A DNA stretch of 64,000 nt from UBA3951 sp050952125. Its GTDB lineage: Bacteria; Bacillota; Sulfobacillia; Fermentithermobacillales; Fermentithermobacillaceae. The translations under genes were made by a program, and so were the position numbers. Every line of letters starts with the position of its first letter. The first letter of the stretch is position 1. Under the pieces are notes generated by a model that saw nothing but the letters and a program-made list of their open reading frames with translations, made no database searches and was not told where the DNA came from. The stretch covers positions 310,001 to 374,000 of the forward strand of contig JBMNKK010000003.1 in assembly GCA_050952125.1 (NCBI GenBank). The letters are read 5' to 3'. Of the stretch, positions 24,608 to 36,100 are shown piece by piece.

Positions 24608-25804
24608 TCAGGCAGCGCCTGACGCCAAAGCGCTGTCCCTCCGGTCCAGGCTCATGCTGTAGACCAGCGAAACTCCGGCTATGGCTGCGCCGGCTGCGAA
24701 CACTATGCCCGGTCCGAACAGGTCCCACAGATACCCGCCCAACACCGGTACGGATACGCCGCTTAAGTGGTTCACGGTCTGCCCCATAGCGTAGGCGGAA
24801 GACAGCACTTCCTTCGGGGCTATTCTGCCCATATAGGTCGTAATGGCGGCGTCAAAACCCATGAGCCCGTGGTCCAGAACGTAGACGGTGAACAAAAGGA
24901 GAGGTTGCTTAAGCAAAGCGTAGCATGCAAAGAGACCTATCACCAGCCCATAGTTGACAATCAGGCTCTTCTGCTCGCCCCACCTGTCGATGGTCTTGCC
25001 CACGAGCGGCCTCGTCACTATCGCCACCATACTCGAGATTGCTGACAAGAGCACCATCGTGCTTACAGAAGTCCCGTACACCTCGACAAGGAGGTATCCG
25101 GCGAACGTTTGGGTGATGTGGCGCCTGGAGCCGCCCAGGAACGTAAGGATGTAATAGCTCATGTACCGCGGGTTGAAGTTCATCGCCGTCCGTCCCGACG
25201 GCTTACCTCCCATACTCCTCCTGAGAACCGCCAAGCCTCCCAATGCCGTGAAGGCAGCGGCCATGGTGTGCAGGAAAGCGTAGTCAGTCTTCCAATACCT
25301 CGTCATCACGATAACGATGGCTACGGACACCAACGCTCCTGCGGACCCCGCGCTGTTGAGCTGGCCTACCTTAGTAGCCCTTTCTTCGGGAAGGCAAGTC
25401 TTCATTACAATTGACGACTGAACCGGGTAGAACAGGTGAAAACCAGTGGACATCACGAGAGTTGCCAGGATGAGCAGAGGGAAATTGACGGCCATAGTAT
25501 GCATGAACACGCCCAACGCCGTCGCGAGAAGGCAGACGGCCGCGTAGGTGTTCTCGCGGAAGAATCCTTGCACGGTGGCCAGTGGGGCCGTAAGCAGGCC
25601 GGGTATCTCCCTTATCCCTTGCACGAGTCCCAATTGCGCGGGCTCGATCCCTACAACCTCAACGACAAAGTTGTTGAAGATACCTCGCTGCAAACCCTGG
25701 CCAAGTTCCAGAGCGACAGTCGCCCCCAAGATGCTTTTGAATATCGACTTGCGCTCCTCGGCTCCCGGAACCGACTCCGTGTGCTTTGATTCTTCCATGC
25801 CCAA
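24608..25804 (-). CDS. MFS transporter
   Basis: A 398-residue membrane protein with about twelve hydrophobic helices in two halves. It has the loop pattern of the major facilitator superfamily: LVGKTIDRWGEQKSLI between helices 8 and 9, and RATKVGQLNSAGSAGALVSV in the first half. It has no ligand signature I can recognise. The first codon is TTG 25804, or ATG 25798. The gene runs toward proS but ends with a hairpin, so it is probably separate from that operon. Confidence 0.8.
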   Translation of the reverse strand: MGMEESKHTESVPGAEERKSIFKSILGATVALELGQGLQRGIFNNFVVEVVGIEPAQLGLVQGIREIPGLLTAPLATVQGFFRENTYAAVCLLATALGVFMHTMAVNFPLLILATLVMSTGFHLFYPVQSSIVMKTCLPEERATKVGQLNSAGSAGALVSVAIVIVMTRYWKTDYAFLHTMAAAFTALGGLAVLRRSMGGKPSGRTAMNFNPRYMSYYILTFLGGSRRHITQTFAGYLLVEVYGTSVSTMVLLSAISSMVAIVTRPLVGKTIDRWGEQKSLIVNYGLVIGLFACYALLKQPLLLFTVYVLDHGLMGFDAAITTYMGRIAPKEVLSSAYAMGQTVNHLSGVSVPVLGGYLWDLFGPGIVFAAGAAIAGVSLVYSMSLDRRDSALASGAA

Positions 25805-25856
25805 CTGTGTTCACCGCTTTTCCTCTGGATGTGGGTGTTTCTTCGTCCGTGAATGC

Positions 25857-26561
25857 CTAGAAGAGCGACACCACCCAAGCTATGAGAGGGGTCACGAATA
25901 CCGCAGGCAGCAAGTTGGCAACCTTCACCTTCTTCACTTCCAGGAGGCTCAAACCAATGGCGAACACCAAGAGCCCCCCTGTTGCCGTGAAGTTGTTGAT
26001 GGCAGATTCCGTGAGAGCTCCCTCCAGCATCCTTGCACCGAGAGTCAATGCTCCCTGGTAGACCAATAGAGGTAGCGCGGAAAAGGCCACCCCGATGCCC
26101 AATGAGGACGCGAAGGCAAGTGACGCAAAGGCGTCGATGGTGGACTTCACCGTAAGAGTGCGGATATCGCCCAAGAGCCCATCCTGAAGCGACCCCATGA
26201 TGGCCATGGGACCCACACAGAACATGAGTGAGGCCGCAACAAACCCCCGGGCGAACCGTCCCTGGCCGCTCTCTCTGGATGCCATTCCTCGAATCACCCA
26301 ATGTTCCATCCGCTGACCCAGCAAGTTCACCAGAGCGTCTATGTCAAGAGCCTCGCCCACCAATGCTCCCACAACGACGCCGGCTAGTACATATGTGAAG
26401 TTTTCGGCCTGAAGCGCCATCTGGAGGCCGATCACCGTGGTAACCAATCCCAACCCGTCCAGAGTCGTGACTCTCACCTTGTCAGGCATCCGCTTTCCGA
26501 TGCAAGTGCCGATCACGCTTGCCGCCACGACGGCCGCGGCATTGATGAGGGTTCCGGTCAA
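25857..26561 (-). CDS. DUF554 membrane protein (YqgA-like)
   Basis: A 234-residue protein with six or seven membrane helices. It starts TGTLINAAAVVAASVIGTCI and has FCVGPMAIMGSLQDGLLGD, the clearest DUF554 motif, and a C-terminal GGLLVFAIGLSLLEVKKVKV. The family includes Escherichia coli YqgA, whose function is not established. The start is TTG 26561 with GAGAGGAA upstream. It lies 20 bases after the second Fe-S aldo/keto reductase gene on the same strand. Confidence 0.9.
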   Translation of the reverse strand: MTGTLINAAAVVAASVIGTCIGKRMPDKVRVTTLDGLGLVTTVIGLQMALQAENFTYVLAGVVVGALVGEALDIDALVNLLGQRMEHWVIRGMASRESGQGRFARGFVAASLMFCVGPMAIMGSLQDGLLGDIRTLTVKSTIDAFASLAFASSLGIGVAFSALPLLVYQGALTLGARMLEGALTESAINNFTATGGLLVFAIGLSLLEVKKVKVANLLPAVFVTPLIAWVVSLF

Positions 26562-26580
26562 TTGGCAGTTCCTCTCCAGT

Positions 26581-27537
26581 CTAAACCAATCGGATGGCGA
26601 ACTCAGGGCACACAGGTGCGCAATATCCGCAGAGTATGCACTTGGATTTGTCGTTCCTGGCTTTGCCGTCCACTACCTCCATCGCAGCGTTGGGACATAT
26701 CTCGACGCAGGAACCACAACCCCTGCAAAAGGCCTGGATGATAAGGCTTTTCGTCTTCAAGGTGCGGGACTTGAGGCTGTCCTCCACAGGCTTCTCCTCG
26801 AAGATCGCCAGGTTCATCTCGAGCTCGTCGGGATGGATCATGCCGACGGCAACCGATGAGATCCCCTCAAGGCCTCTCACATAGTTGATGGCCTCCTCTG
26901 CATCGGAAAGGAGATTGCCTCCCCCCAGCGCCTTCATCGCGAACAGGCCTTTGCCTGCCCTGTGAGCACCAGCTATAGCCTCAACCATGTCGTCCCGCGT
27001 CCCGTGGAGGATGCCGAGTCCCCTGATGTTTATGATAGGAAAGATCACATCGAGCCCGGCAACATCCTTGGCAGCACGTACTACGTCAACGGAGTGGGTA
27101 GAAATCCCGACAGCCTTCACGACTCCTTTGGCCTTCATATCTACGAGGCACTCGAAAGCCCCTTGCCTGTCGAGGAACACACTCCTGTCAACTCTGGCTG
27201 CGTGAAGGTGGAATATGTCGATAACATCCCGGTCCAGAGATGCCCTTGCCTCCTCCACTGCCGCCTTCATATCGTCGTACGATTTGGCCGCAGACTTGGT
27301 GGAGATGACTACCCCTTCCCCTTTGTCCGGCAGCCGATCGAAAGCCGCCTTGATATGCGGATAGGTTCTATAGGACTGCGCTGTATCAAAGAAATTGACA
27401 CCTCGCTCGATGGCGGTCTTAATGAGGCTGCCGCCTGTTTCCGGGGATAAGCCGTACTGGTTGGGCCCCATAGGGAGCACGCCGAAACAGAGCTCAGTCA
27501 CGCAGATTCCCGTATTACCCAAGTCACTCTTTCGCAC
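26581..27537 (-). CDS. Aldo/keto reductase with C-terminal 2[4Fe-4S] ferredoxin
   Basis: A 318-residue paralogue of the protein at 15267-16205, with the same order: AKR barrel (MRKSDLGNTGICVTELCFGV, FFDTAQSYR, ALGGGNLLSDAE), then two cluster motifs CRGCGSCVEIC and CILCGYCAPVC. Catalytic Asp and Tyr are visible in DTAQSY. The start is GTG 27537 with GGGAGG upstream. The two copies may act on different carbonyl substrates with ferredoxin-linked electrons. Confidence 0.88.
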   Translation of the reverse strand: MRKSDLGNTGICVTELCFGVLPMGPNQYGLSPETGGSLIKTAIERGVNFFDTAQSYRTYPHIKAAFDRLPDKGEGVVISTKSAAKSYDDMKAAVEEARASLDRDVIDIFHLHAARVDRSVFLDRQGAFECLVDMKAKGVVKAVGISTHSVDVVRAAKDVAGLDVIFPIINIRGLGILHGTRDDMVEAIAGAHRAGKGLFAMKALGGGNLLSDAEEAINYVRGLEGISSVAVGMIHPDELEMNLAIFEEKPVEDSLKSRTLKTKSLIIQAFCRGCGSCVEICPNAAMEVVDGKARNDKSKCILCGYCAPVCPEFAIRLV

Positions 27538-27607
27538 ACCTAACGCCTCCCGAGTATGCTCCAGCCGGGCTCCGCAGGAACGCCGGCACTCTTGATCGCA
27601 ACACCTT

Positions 27608-28888
27608 CTACTGTATCAAATGGAACGCCCGTTGACGCCCTGATAGGAAATGGACTCTACCTTCGGTGAACACTACGTCCTCTTCAAGGGCCATCATCAC
27701 CGTCTGCCCATCCCATTCGTCCACAGGAGCCTTGACGTTGAGTTCCATGGCATAGCAGGTGTTCTCGCGCAGCTCATAGTCCCCCCTCCCGGGGACACCT
27801 TCCTGTTGATCGTAGAGTCCTATAGTAGGGCCGGCACCGTGGCCGTGAAACCCGATTGGGTGCGAGTACACGCACGGGCAGAGCCCCTCGGCTCTTGCCT
27901 TCTCCAAGGTGGCGGCCAAGATCTCGTTGCCGGTTCTACCTGCGACATACTCTCCGGCGTGGATATCCTGGAGCCGGTTGCCTGCTGCCAAGACGGCCTT
28001 CAACCCAAACGGGGCATCTACCTCACCCCGCCTCAAGACATAAGCCATTTGCTGGACGTCCGTAGCAAGGCCAAGATAGTGAAAACCCATGTCGCAATGG
28101 AGCACGTCGCCCGGAAGAATAGGGTCATCCTGTCTAACCGAGGCTGCGCCCCTTCTCTGAACCATAACATCTGAATGAAACCACGCCCGGAGTCCCATAT
28201 CGCTCATCCTCTGGCGCATCCACCAACCGACATCGGCCGCGGTGGTTATGCCGGGATGGACAACACGGCTCGAAAAAGCCTCTGCTACAATGCCATGCGC
28301 GATCTGGACTATGCCGGGGTATGCATTGAGCTCCGGCTCGGTGCGCTCCTCGAGCCACCCAATCGCCAACCTCTCAGCGCCCTTCGTCCTGGCCATGTAT
28401 ACGGGTCCCAGCGCGGCAGCCAGAAGACCGTGTTCAACATACGAGAGACCGTCACCAAAGGCGAAGGTCTCCGAGGTGTTAATGCCGATACACTTGGGAT
28501 CGCGCTCCCGCACGACTCGTCGCAGAGCCTCCCACTGATCCTCGGCCTGCGAATCCCACACACCTTTATACAGACTGCCCCGGGTGGAGCCGGGGCGCGA
28601 AATGATAAGCCGCTCAACGCCGCCTTCAGGTAATAGCGAGAAAACGAGAATCGTCCTGCGCCTAGCAGACATTATTGTGGCAGGCAGGAGCGTGAGGAGA
28701 ACGGGGTCCTCATTGTATTCCCTGCATACCACTATCCACATATCGAAGCCTTCTCGGCTCATCACCTTAGGAAGAACGGTATCAAGCCTCACGCTCAACC
28801 ATTCATCCATGACCCTCGCTTGCTCTCTCAGGGGCAGTATCTTTGTCCCATAGTCGCAAGTCGCCGGGCAGCCGGTTAAGTCCGCCAC
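27608..28888 (-). CDS. M24-family metallopeptidase (Xaa-Pro peptidase-like)
   Basis: A 426-residue pita-bread-fold enzyme. The start is taken at GTG 28888, eight bases after GGGAGG; the frame is open to 28918. The N-terminal half (DMWIVVCREYNEDPVLLTLL) is the creatinase/prolidase type. The metal ligands sit in the C-terminal half: HCDMGFHYLGLATD (two Asp candidates), HGHGAGPTIG (His), YAMELNV (Glu) and EEDVVFTEG (Glu). The sequence GHGAGPTIGLYDQQEG is typical of Xaa-Pro dipeptidase-like proteins, although not all of these cleave peptides. Confidence 0.85.
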   Translation of the reverse strand: MADLTGCPATCDYGTKILPLREQARVMDEWLSVRLDTVLPKVMSREGFDMWIVVCREYNEDPVLLTLLPATIMSARRRTILVFSLLPEGGVERLIISRPGSTRGSLYKGVWDSQAEDQWEALRRVVRERDPKCIGINTSETFAFGDGLSYVEHGLLAAALGPVYMARTKGAERLAIGWLEERTEPELNAYPGIVQIAHGIVAEAFSSRVVHPGITTAADVGWWMRQRMSDMGLRAWFHSDVMVQRRGAASVRQDDPILPGDVLHCDMGFHYLGLATDVQQMAYVLRRGEVDAPFGLKAVLAAGNRLQDIHAGEYVAGRTGNEILAATLEKARAEGLCPCVYSHPIGFHGHGAGPTIGLYDQQEGVPGRGDYELRENTCYAMELNVKAPVDEWDGQTVMMALEEDVVFTEGRVHFLSGRQRAFHLIQ

Positions 28889-28992
28889 TTGGTCAACCTC
28901 CCTTTGCGGAACGCTCACTGTCGACTACAGTTCAACAGGTTCGGATATACTCCCTTCACAGGCGTGAGCAGTTCTTGAGAGGAAGCGGGCCT

Positions 28993-29385
28993 TCACGCAT
29001 ATTCCTCAATGCGAATCACTTCATCCGCAAGGCCGATGATCTCCGGGTTATGCGTCACTGCAACAAAGGCCAGTCTGGCCTTGGATTCCCGGATATAGCC
29101 AATAAGGCGCGAACGGTGAGCGTCATCCAGGTGGCTTTCTGGCTCGTCAAGGATCATTAGGCGCGGACTTCGGATCACGGCTCTGGCCAACGCCACAGCT
29201 TTTCGCTCACCTCCGGATAGGGTGGCGATATCCGAGTCAAGGGGCAGGACAATGCCCAGCATCTTAAGGGCCTGAGTTCCCATGGCATCACTGTAAGCGG
29301 GATTTCCCAACCTCAAGTTCTCCCTGATTGTTGCCCCAATAATCCCCGCACACTGTACCGGATTTCCGGCCCTTCTCAGACTATC
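28993..29385 (-). pseudogene. Relic of an ABC exporter ATPase (C-terminal part only)
   Basis: The minus strand has the second half of an ABC-exporter ATPase. Readable parts are a Q-loop-like VQCAGIIGATIRENLRLGNP, the signature ATLSGGERKAVALARAVI, Walker B LMILDEPESHLDD and the switch His in VAVTHNP. No Walker A, no start codon in the expected place and no membrane domain precede it: the reading frame runs straight into the PIN-toxin gene. The rest of the gene is missing, so this is a deletion remnant. A short product from TTG 29316 (107 residues) is possible, but it could not bind ATP normally. Confidence 0.75.
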
Positions 29386-29771
29386 TCGAAGCCCTGTTCA
29401 GAGAAGTGTTCATCGAAGGTGAACGCCTTCCTTATACCCATCCTTCGCATCGTCCCGAAACTGGCACAATCCACGAGACTCAGCTGGCGGCGACCTGCCA
29501 CGAGCATGGCGCTTACGGCTTCACGATGAGCGGTCTCATCCACCCAGTCGATGTGAAACAAAGGGAGCAAGTCCTCATCTAGCGCGCGCGTCGCTTCTAC
29601 TCCCAATCGATGCTGAATTAGGGCATAAGTCTCAAGGACAACATAGTTGTTGCAGGCCAGCACCGCGCTGCCCTCGACCAATCGTATCCACCGGACCTTT
29701 GCAGCCTCATGCTGTTCGTCGCTGGCATCCAAAAGAGCGTAAAGAGCCGAAGTATCAACATATACGGTCAT
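29376..29771 (-). CDS. vapC: PIN-domain toxin (VapC type)
   Basis: A 131-residue probable RNase toxin. The acidic active-site residues of PIN domains are present: D6 in YVDTSALYALL, Glu in YVVLETYAL, Asp in LSLVDCASFG and a final Asp in TFDEHF. Its start overlaps the stop of the antitoxin gene by four bases (ATGA), the usual arrangement with the antitoxin first. The gene end overlaps the ABC relic. Confidence 0.9.
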   Translation of the reverse strand: MTVYVDTSALYALLDASDEQHEAAKVRWIRLVEGSAVLACNNYVVLETYALIQHRLGVEATRALDEDLLPLFHIDWVDETAHREAVSAMLVAGRRQLSLVDCASFGTMRRMGIRKAFTFDEHFSEQGFEIV

Positions 29772-30016
29772 TTCCTAACGGCCTCCGCCAAGTACTTGTC
29801 ATGATTGGTGGCGATATCTTTCTGACCGGATCGAAAGCGACCGACAACGTGAATCGCTCTTCGTATGCGTTCGGGGCGAGACTCGCGGCCATTGAATTCA
29901 AGCACGAGATCAACCCCTTGGCGGATCAATTCTGCCATAGACACTCCCATTGCAGCCGCCTTCATTTTGAGGGCACTTGCCTGCTTTTCCGTGAGCTGAA
30001 CCTGAGTTCGAACCAC
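29768..30016 (-). CDS. vapB: Ribbon-helix-helix antitoxin (VapB-like)
   Basis: An 82-residue protein with an N-terminal ribbon-helix-helix fold (MVRTQVQLTEKQASALKMKA, then MGVSMAELIRQGVD) and a C-terminal charged tail that would bind the PIN toxin. The start is GTG 30016 after GCGGAGTG. It precedes and overlaps vapC. It probably represses its own promoter, as such antitoxins do. Confidence 0.88.
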   Translation of the reverse strand: MVRTQVQLTEKQASALKMKAAAMGVSMAELIRQGVDLVLEFNGRESRPERIRRAIHVVGRFRSGQKDIATNHDKYLAEAVRK

Positions 30017-30120
30017 CAGATATCACTCCGCATCATGATTAAGCATACTGCTTACATTATGGCATGGGCGAGGGTTCAGGCGCAAAGCATAATCTCTTCG
30101 AGAGCCATACAACAGACACG

Positions 30121-30170
30121 CCGGGTCACCCGGCGACCCATAGTCAAGATCTCGTCTCCGGGTGATCCGG
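30121..30170 (-). terminator. Probable terminator of the giant surface-protein operon
   Basis: Arms CCGGGTCACCCGG and CCGGGTGATCCGG (30121-30133 with 30158-30170) are complementary over 12 of 13 positions with a 24-base loop. They lie 21 bases after the SLH-protein stop at 30192. The minus strand continues CGTGTCTGTTGT, only partly U-rich. The 175 bases between this operon and vapB hold no gene. Confidence 0.55.
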
Positions 30171-30191
30171 CTTCTGACCGGTTAGCCTTGT

Positions 30192-33100
30192 CTATCGCCT
30201 GAGCAGCGCCTTGACTAGTCTCATGAGGACAACAGCGCCTTCGGCGCGGGTAGCCAGACCATCTCCATCAAAGACATTGCCCGGCTTGCCATCCATGATG
30301 CTCCAGAGCCTCATGAACTCGGCAGCGATGCCACCCTGCTCGCTAAGCTCATTGCCGTCGTCGAACTTGAGAGCGGTACCGGCTGAACGGAGGTTATGCC
30401 CCTCATAGACGATGTATCTATACAGCATAAGCGCCATCTGCTCGCGCGTTATGGGAGCATCGGGGGCGAACTCGGCCGAACTCACTCCGCCCACAATTCC
30501 GTTATCCTTTGCCCACTTAACGGCCGCTTCGTAATACGCGCCGGGCTTCACATCGTTGAAACCGGTGTTACCTTCTGAACCCTCGCTGACGCCGTCGAGC
30601 CTTGAAAGCACCGTCACGAACATGGCCCGCGTCATCTGCCCTTCAGGATCGAACAGCCCGCTGCCCACTCCACGCAGGATCTCACGGGCGGCGGCAAACC
30701 AGATGGCGTTCTGGGCCCAGTGCCCGATCGTATCGCCGAAACCCACGTCATTCACCATGTAACCGAACCTGCCGGTTACGGGCGCTTCGAACACCAATAT
30801 ACCGTCGATTACCGCGCTAACTTGAACAATGTGCCTCACCCCGTTCAGCATGTAGTAGGCTACTACATTGCTGCTCTGAGCCGCGACATCAGGCGGCAAC
30901 GGTATCGATACTGTGCTGCCCTTGGCTGCGAAGTAATCCACACCTGCAGCGGCAGATTTCTCCCGGACACGAGGAGACGACACGTACTGGAACTGAGCGG
31001 TCACCGTGACATTCTGGGCAGGCATCACGAAGGTCGTTGTTGCGCAGCTACGATCTGCGAATGTGACGCCGGCCGGACCGCTCCAGCTAACGAAGCGATA
31101 GCCTGGATTAGGAGCAGCGGTCACGGTGACGGCCGTTCCGGGAGCGTATGATCCCTGGCCCGAGACAGTCCCGCCTATGGTGGCCCCGACATTGACGTTA
31201 TAAGCGCCGTCGTACGTCTGGGAGAAGATACTCGCTCCGAAGGTCAGGGCTGCGGTCATCTCGCCGGCAAGCGACACCTCTTCTTGCGTCACTACATCCT
31301 TCGCCTTCGCACCGGCCTCTGCAACTCGATAGCTGCCTGTGACCATCCCGATGCTGCCTGGCTGGATGGTGAGCACCCCGCTTTGGGTTATGGTCGCCGA
31401 CCCTTCCACCGCGTTTACGGTCCAAGTGACCAGATCGGGGTCATCAATCGCGAAGGAGGTCGGATTGGCGCCCTTTGTGGTAGCCATCAGTGAGAGAGTG
31501 GCATTGGTCACTTTCTCACCATCTACCTCGATATCCCTGCCGGTATAGAGAACGCCGCCGCTCATGATGTCCAGCTGCGCGATGTTGGAGAGTCCGCGGT
31601 TGAACACGGTAAAGGACTGCGGCGAAGACTGGTGACCCAGGCCGTCCGTTACCGAAACCTCGACTTTGTGAGACGCGACTCCGGGGTTGACAGGGATGAC
31701 AATAGAGTACGCCCCACTCAGGCCATCGAACACGGGCACAGGCCTTATCTGGGACAAGAGCCGGGCGCCTATGGCATTTCCGTCGCCGTCCGTAGCTACT
31801 GCGCCGTCAACCTTTACGGTAAGGAGCGAATCGGAGCCTGTGACCGCGTTCAGGGTGAGAACCCCGTCCTCGTCGAAGAACCCGCTGGTCGACACGAGAA
31901 CGGACGGGGGCAGAGTGTCGACCGCGAAGAGCCTCTTGTAGTTGACTCTGTCGCCGTCGGCGTCGACCCCTGTGAACGTTATGGTGTGATCGCCGTCGTA
32001 CAACTTTGTGTTGATAGCCACCGAGGTTTCATCCACGGCGACGTCTTGAGGCGGGTCACTGTCGATGTACCACTCGCCGGATGCGACCGGCTCGTCGAAA
32101 GTAAGGGAGAACTTAACGTCAGGCGTGGTGAATGTGACTACGTCGAGCGACTGCGAGTTCACAGTCCGCTGCACCACCGCAAACGGCGCCACGCCTGGAT
32201 CGGGTTTGACGAAGGTTACCTTGGGTGGACGCGGAGTGCGCAATGTCACAGCATCGGACAGCTTTTCGGGGCTGTACACGTCATACTCGTGCGCGCCTGA
32301 CCCGCCAGAACTTGCCTTGGCCTTGAAAGATCTAACGCCTACCCTGTACTCCTTTCCGGCCTGCAGGCCGAAGATCACGGGCTTGCCTTGGGCGTCCACA
32401 ACCGCTTGGCCGTCCTTGTCCAGTTTGGGATACGTCCCCCCTACCGCGATCTCCACTTTTCCGGCTTGGTCCTTCTCGAAGGTGATGTCGGTGAAGTCCG
32501 TATACAGGAGATACTCATCGGGACCCGGGCCCAACTCATAGGCGACATCGCGTTCCTGGCCAGGTTGCAGGGTATCAACGACTTCGTACACGTTGACCAC
32601 GTAACCGTCGCAGTCAGCCGCAGGCTGGGGATCGGTGACACTGACACCCAACATTAGGTTTCCTGCGTTGGCGGCTGCCACAGCGGTGGGAGCCGCGGGT
32701 TCATCGGGATTCGTGTGAGTGAACGTGAAAGCTGTCCCATCCAAGGGCTTCGTAGCTACATGCATGGTCCTCATTTCTTCGGCCTTGGACGCCATCACGC
32801 GCACGTAGTATCTCCCGGAGGGCAGTTCCGGCGGGATCGCCACAGTCAGGTTGGATTTGCCCTTCGCATCGCCCGCACCACACGTGTAGGTCCCGAGCAG
32901 ATACCCTGAGTCGCCGGTGGGATCTTCGGCGTTTCCCGTGTCGGTTGTCGCGAAGAAACTCATCTTCACGCCCTCAAGCATTGTGCCTGCCCAGCTGATC
33001 TCTAGGCTGTCATTTGCCGGAAGCGAAGGTTGGGTGGCGGTGACTGACGAGACTTCGGGAAGCGGCGCCACGTTGTAGAGGATGATGTCGGCCGCCGCGG

Positions 33101-36100
33101 TGGTCTTGATCTCCCATTCGCCCGCAATGTGCTCTGTTATTGAGATGCTTGCCGCGCTCTTGTCGGACTCCGCCTCGTCGTGTATTAGATTCGCGTTTGC
33201 GGCAGAAGCATCTGCTGTCGTGCCGCTTGCCCCGCTGTTTTCGACATCATAGAAGGTCAAGGTGTAGGGATCTCCGTTGGGTTTGAAAACCTTAATGGCT
33301 GCCTGGGCTGCGGCAACGGTCGTCGGCCCACCGGTGGAGAAGTCCACGTTGAACACGAAATCGTTGCCCTTGTCATCGCCGAGGTTAAGCCTGTGTTCTT
33401 TCTTATCGACGTGCGACCGCACAACGGGATCCCCCGCCGCCATCAGCACCGGCTGAGCCGCGGCCAGGTCATCCACGATCTCGGCAGCAGCCGCAGTCGT
33501 GATGTTGGTTACCCGCATGTAGAGGGTCTGGCCGGTTTCCGTGTCGTAGCCGACCGGGATATCCTTGACACCAAGTAGTTCCGGATATGTCGGGTTCACC
33601 ATGGCGTCGTCTCCGGTGCCGAAGATAAAGTCGCCACCCCAGTAATAGCAGATCCCGCAACCCAGGCCGAGCAGCTTGACGACTCCCCAGATACGTTCCA
33701 TGCTTGCCCCGAAGTCGGCCTGCAGCAGCTTCAGGCCGCCGAACAGCGGTACGGCCTTGGGGATCTTGAGGATGGCCCTGATGAAGAACTCGAAGAACTC
33801 CGCGTCAGCCACGAGGTAACAGCCGCCTTCGATGACTTCTAGAAGGTCCACGGACGCGGCAACCACCAGCGAGAATTCCGGGTACCACGCGATCCCGAAC
33901 TGTGCGCTCTTGATCGCAACGATGTCGGTCTTCTTAATCTTAAGCTCATCGACCTTAACCCTGAACCCACGGAGGCTGAGTTCCATGTCGGCTCTGGCGC
34001 TGAGCACTTTGAGCACGTCGAACTCGATGCTGAGCAGAAGCGTTAACGGCGGCAACCCTGATTCGAAGATGGTATCGTAGAGCTCGTCAATGCCGCCTCC
34101 TCCGCCGGTAAGCCACAGAACGCCCACGCTGTCGATATTGATGCCCGGCTCAAAGCCGCCGATGAAGAAGAAGATCTTATCGGGCACAGGCGCTCCGGAG
34201 TCCGGGGCGCTCTTCACCACCAGTTCAAACTCTAGCTCGAATACCTCGGTCTTGGTCTTGCCCTCTACCTCAAAGTAGTACCCGCCAATGGTGTTAATGG
34301 CGAGCCGGCCACCCAGTTCAGGGAGGGCGTCGGTGTACTTGGGCAGCATAACCTCGGCCTCGGCGTTAAAGCCGATGTAGCCCTGGTTTAGCCCGTAGAG
34401 GATGTCCTTGATGTTGACCTTACCGACAGGCTCAGTCTTGTCTTCCTCGTTCTCGTCGTCGGCATCTTTCTCGGGGTTCTTAGATTTCCACTCAGCGACG
34501 CTCATTCCGGCGGCGCTAGCAGCTACGACTTGCTCGATCCTGGGCGGGGCCGGCAGAGAGTCGTCATCCTTGCCGCCCGGCATTAGGGCTGATATGTCCA
34601 GGCTCGCGCCGAACGAGAGGACATAGCTGGTGAACAGGTCGTCGTCATCGTACATGGCGCCGAACTGCCCGTAGCGAAGGTCGCACACCATGCCCGCAAT
34701 GGTCTGAAGGATCTTGTACTCCGACGCCCACATGAGGTTGATATTGTTGTCAACAACCCACTTATGGCCATCGGACCGGTCACCCCTGTCGTCGTAAGCG
34801 ATGAAGCCAAAATCGGTTCCGTCGAACAAAGGGGTTATGGCGGCATCGCCGGTCCAGACCGGGGTCCTGCTGTAGCTCGTGAGGAGTTCCCCTGTGATGC
34901 TAATGAAGACGCACCACTGGACACCGTCTTTGACTCTAGCTATGTTCACCTTCCCGTTGATGATGTCCAGCACACCGTTCAGGGTGACCGCCTTTGACTC
35001 ATCGGAAGAGACAGCCGTTGCCGAGGTTATGACTCCACTGTCATCCTTCTGAAGAGTGAACTCGCCCCGTATTTCGAACAGGATCGTCTTGGCATCGTCA
35101 TAGACCGTGTCATCTGCGGAGTCCTTCCTCACCTGCTTCTTAAATGCATCGTACTGCACTTCCCCCGGAAAGGCATGGATACTGTAACTGCAAGTACTAG
35201 CTGCCCCTGGGCGGGTTTTTAGCACTGCGACAATACCGTAGTAGTCGTTCTTGTACGACTTGTCGTCGGTTACGGTAAACCTGAGCGCAGGCGCCGTGAG
35301 CTTCTTCGGGACGCCGGCAGGAGGATTCATCCATTCGAAGACGAGATCGTACTCGCCGAGTTCGAAAGTGTCGGTCATCGTAACGTCGACTACAGTTCCC
35401 AGTTCCTGATCCACGCTGAAAAGGATGTTGGAGTGCGGTATTGTGTACGACGTGCCGGGAGCGTCCTTCTTCTGGGCCCTCAAGACATAGTTGCCCGCGG
35501 GCTCAAGCAGGCTGAGCTGGGTGCCCGTAAGGTAGAAGTGCCGGGTTCCCTCAAAGTAGAGCATTTGAGGTGCCGCAGAGGTAAACGTGATCTCGGGGAG
35601 CTTGCCGCCGCCGCCGGGACACAGCACATAGCAGGTGGCGTTGCCGATCACATTCTCCAAGAGGAGCGCGCCGTTTGCGCTCGCGGGCATGTCATACACA
35701 CGGAAGTTAATCCGCCGGTAGCTTGCATTTGACGCAACGCTTGCCTTGAACCCCCACACCAATTGCTGGACTTCGCCGACTGAGAAATTGTCGATGGCGA
35801 TGCTGTAGGGGCTGGAGAAGCTGCCGGCCGGGTTCCCTTGTGTATCTAGAGTAGTGATGCCGTTGTCGGGATACACCGCGACAACGATCCGGCTGTAGTC
35901 CTGTGCCCCCTCCTGAACGATGTTGCCCAGGTTGGTGGTCACCTTGAAGGTTCCGTCCGGCGCCGCGCCTCCGGTGGGACTATAGGTGCCGACGTAGTTC
36001 TTCTTGTCCGCCGTGAGAGAGAGGCTAGTCGGTGACGTGGTATTCACCGAGAACTTGTTCCCCTTCGCCACTCCCAGGTTAGAGTAGATGCCGTAGTAAG

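Noticed and set aside
25651..26301. Minus-strand frame across the DUF554 and MFS genes in another phase
   Set aside because: Composition is arginine- and glycine-rich shadow coding; both overlapping genes are well supported.
30017..30191. Search for a gene between vapB and the SLH protein
   Set aside because: Only the inverted repeat at 30121-30170 was found; no supported frame.
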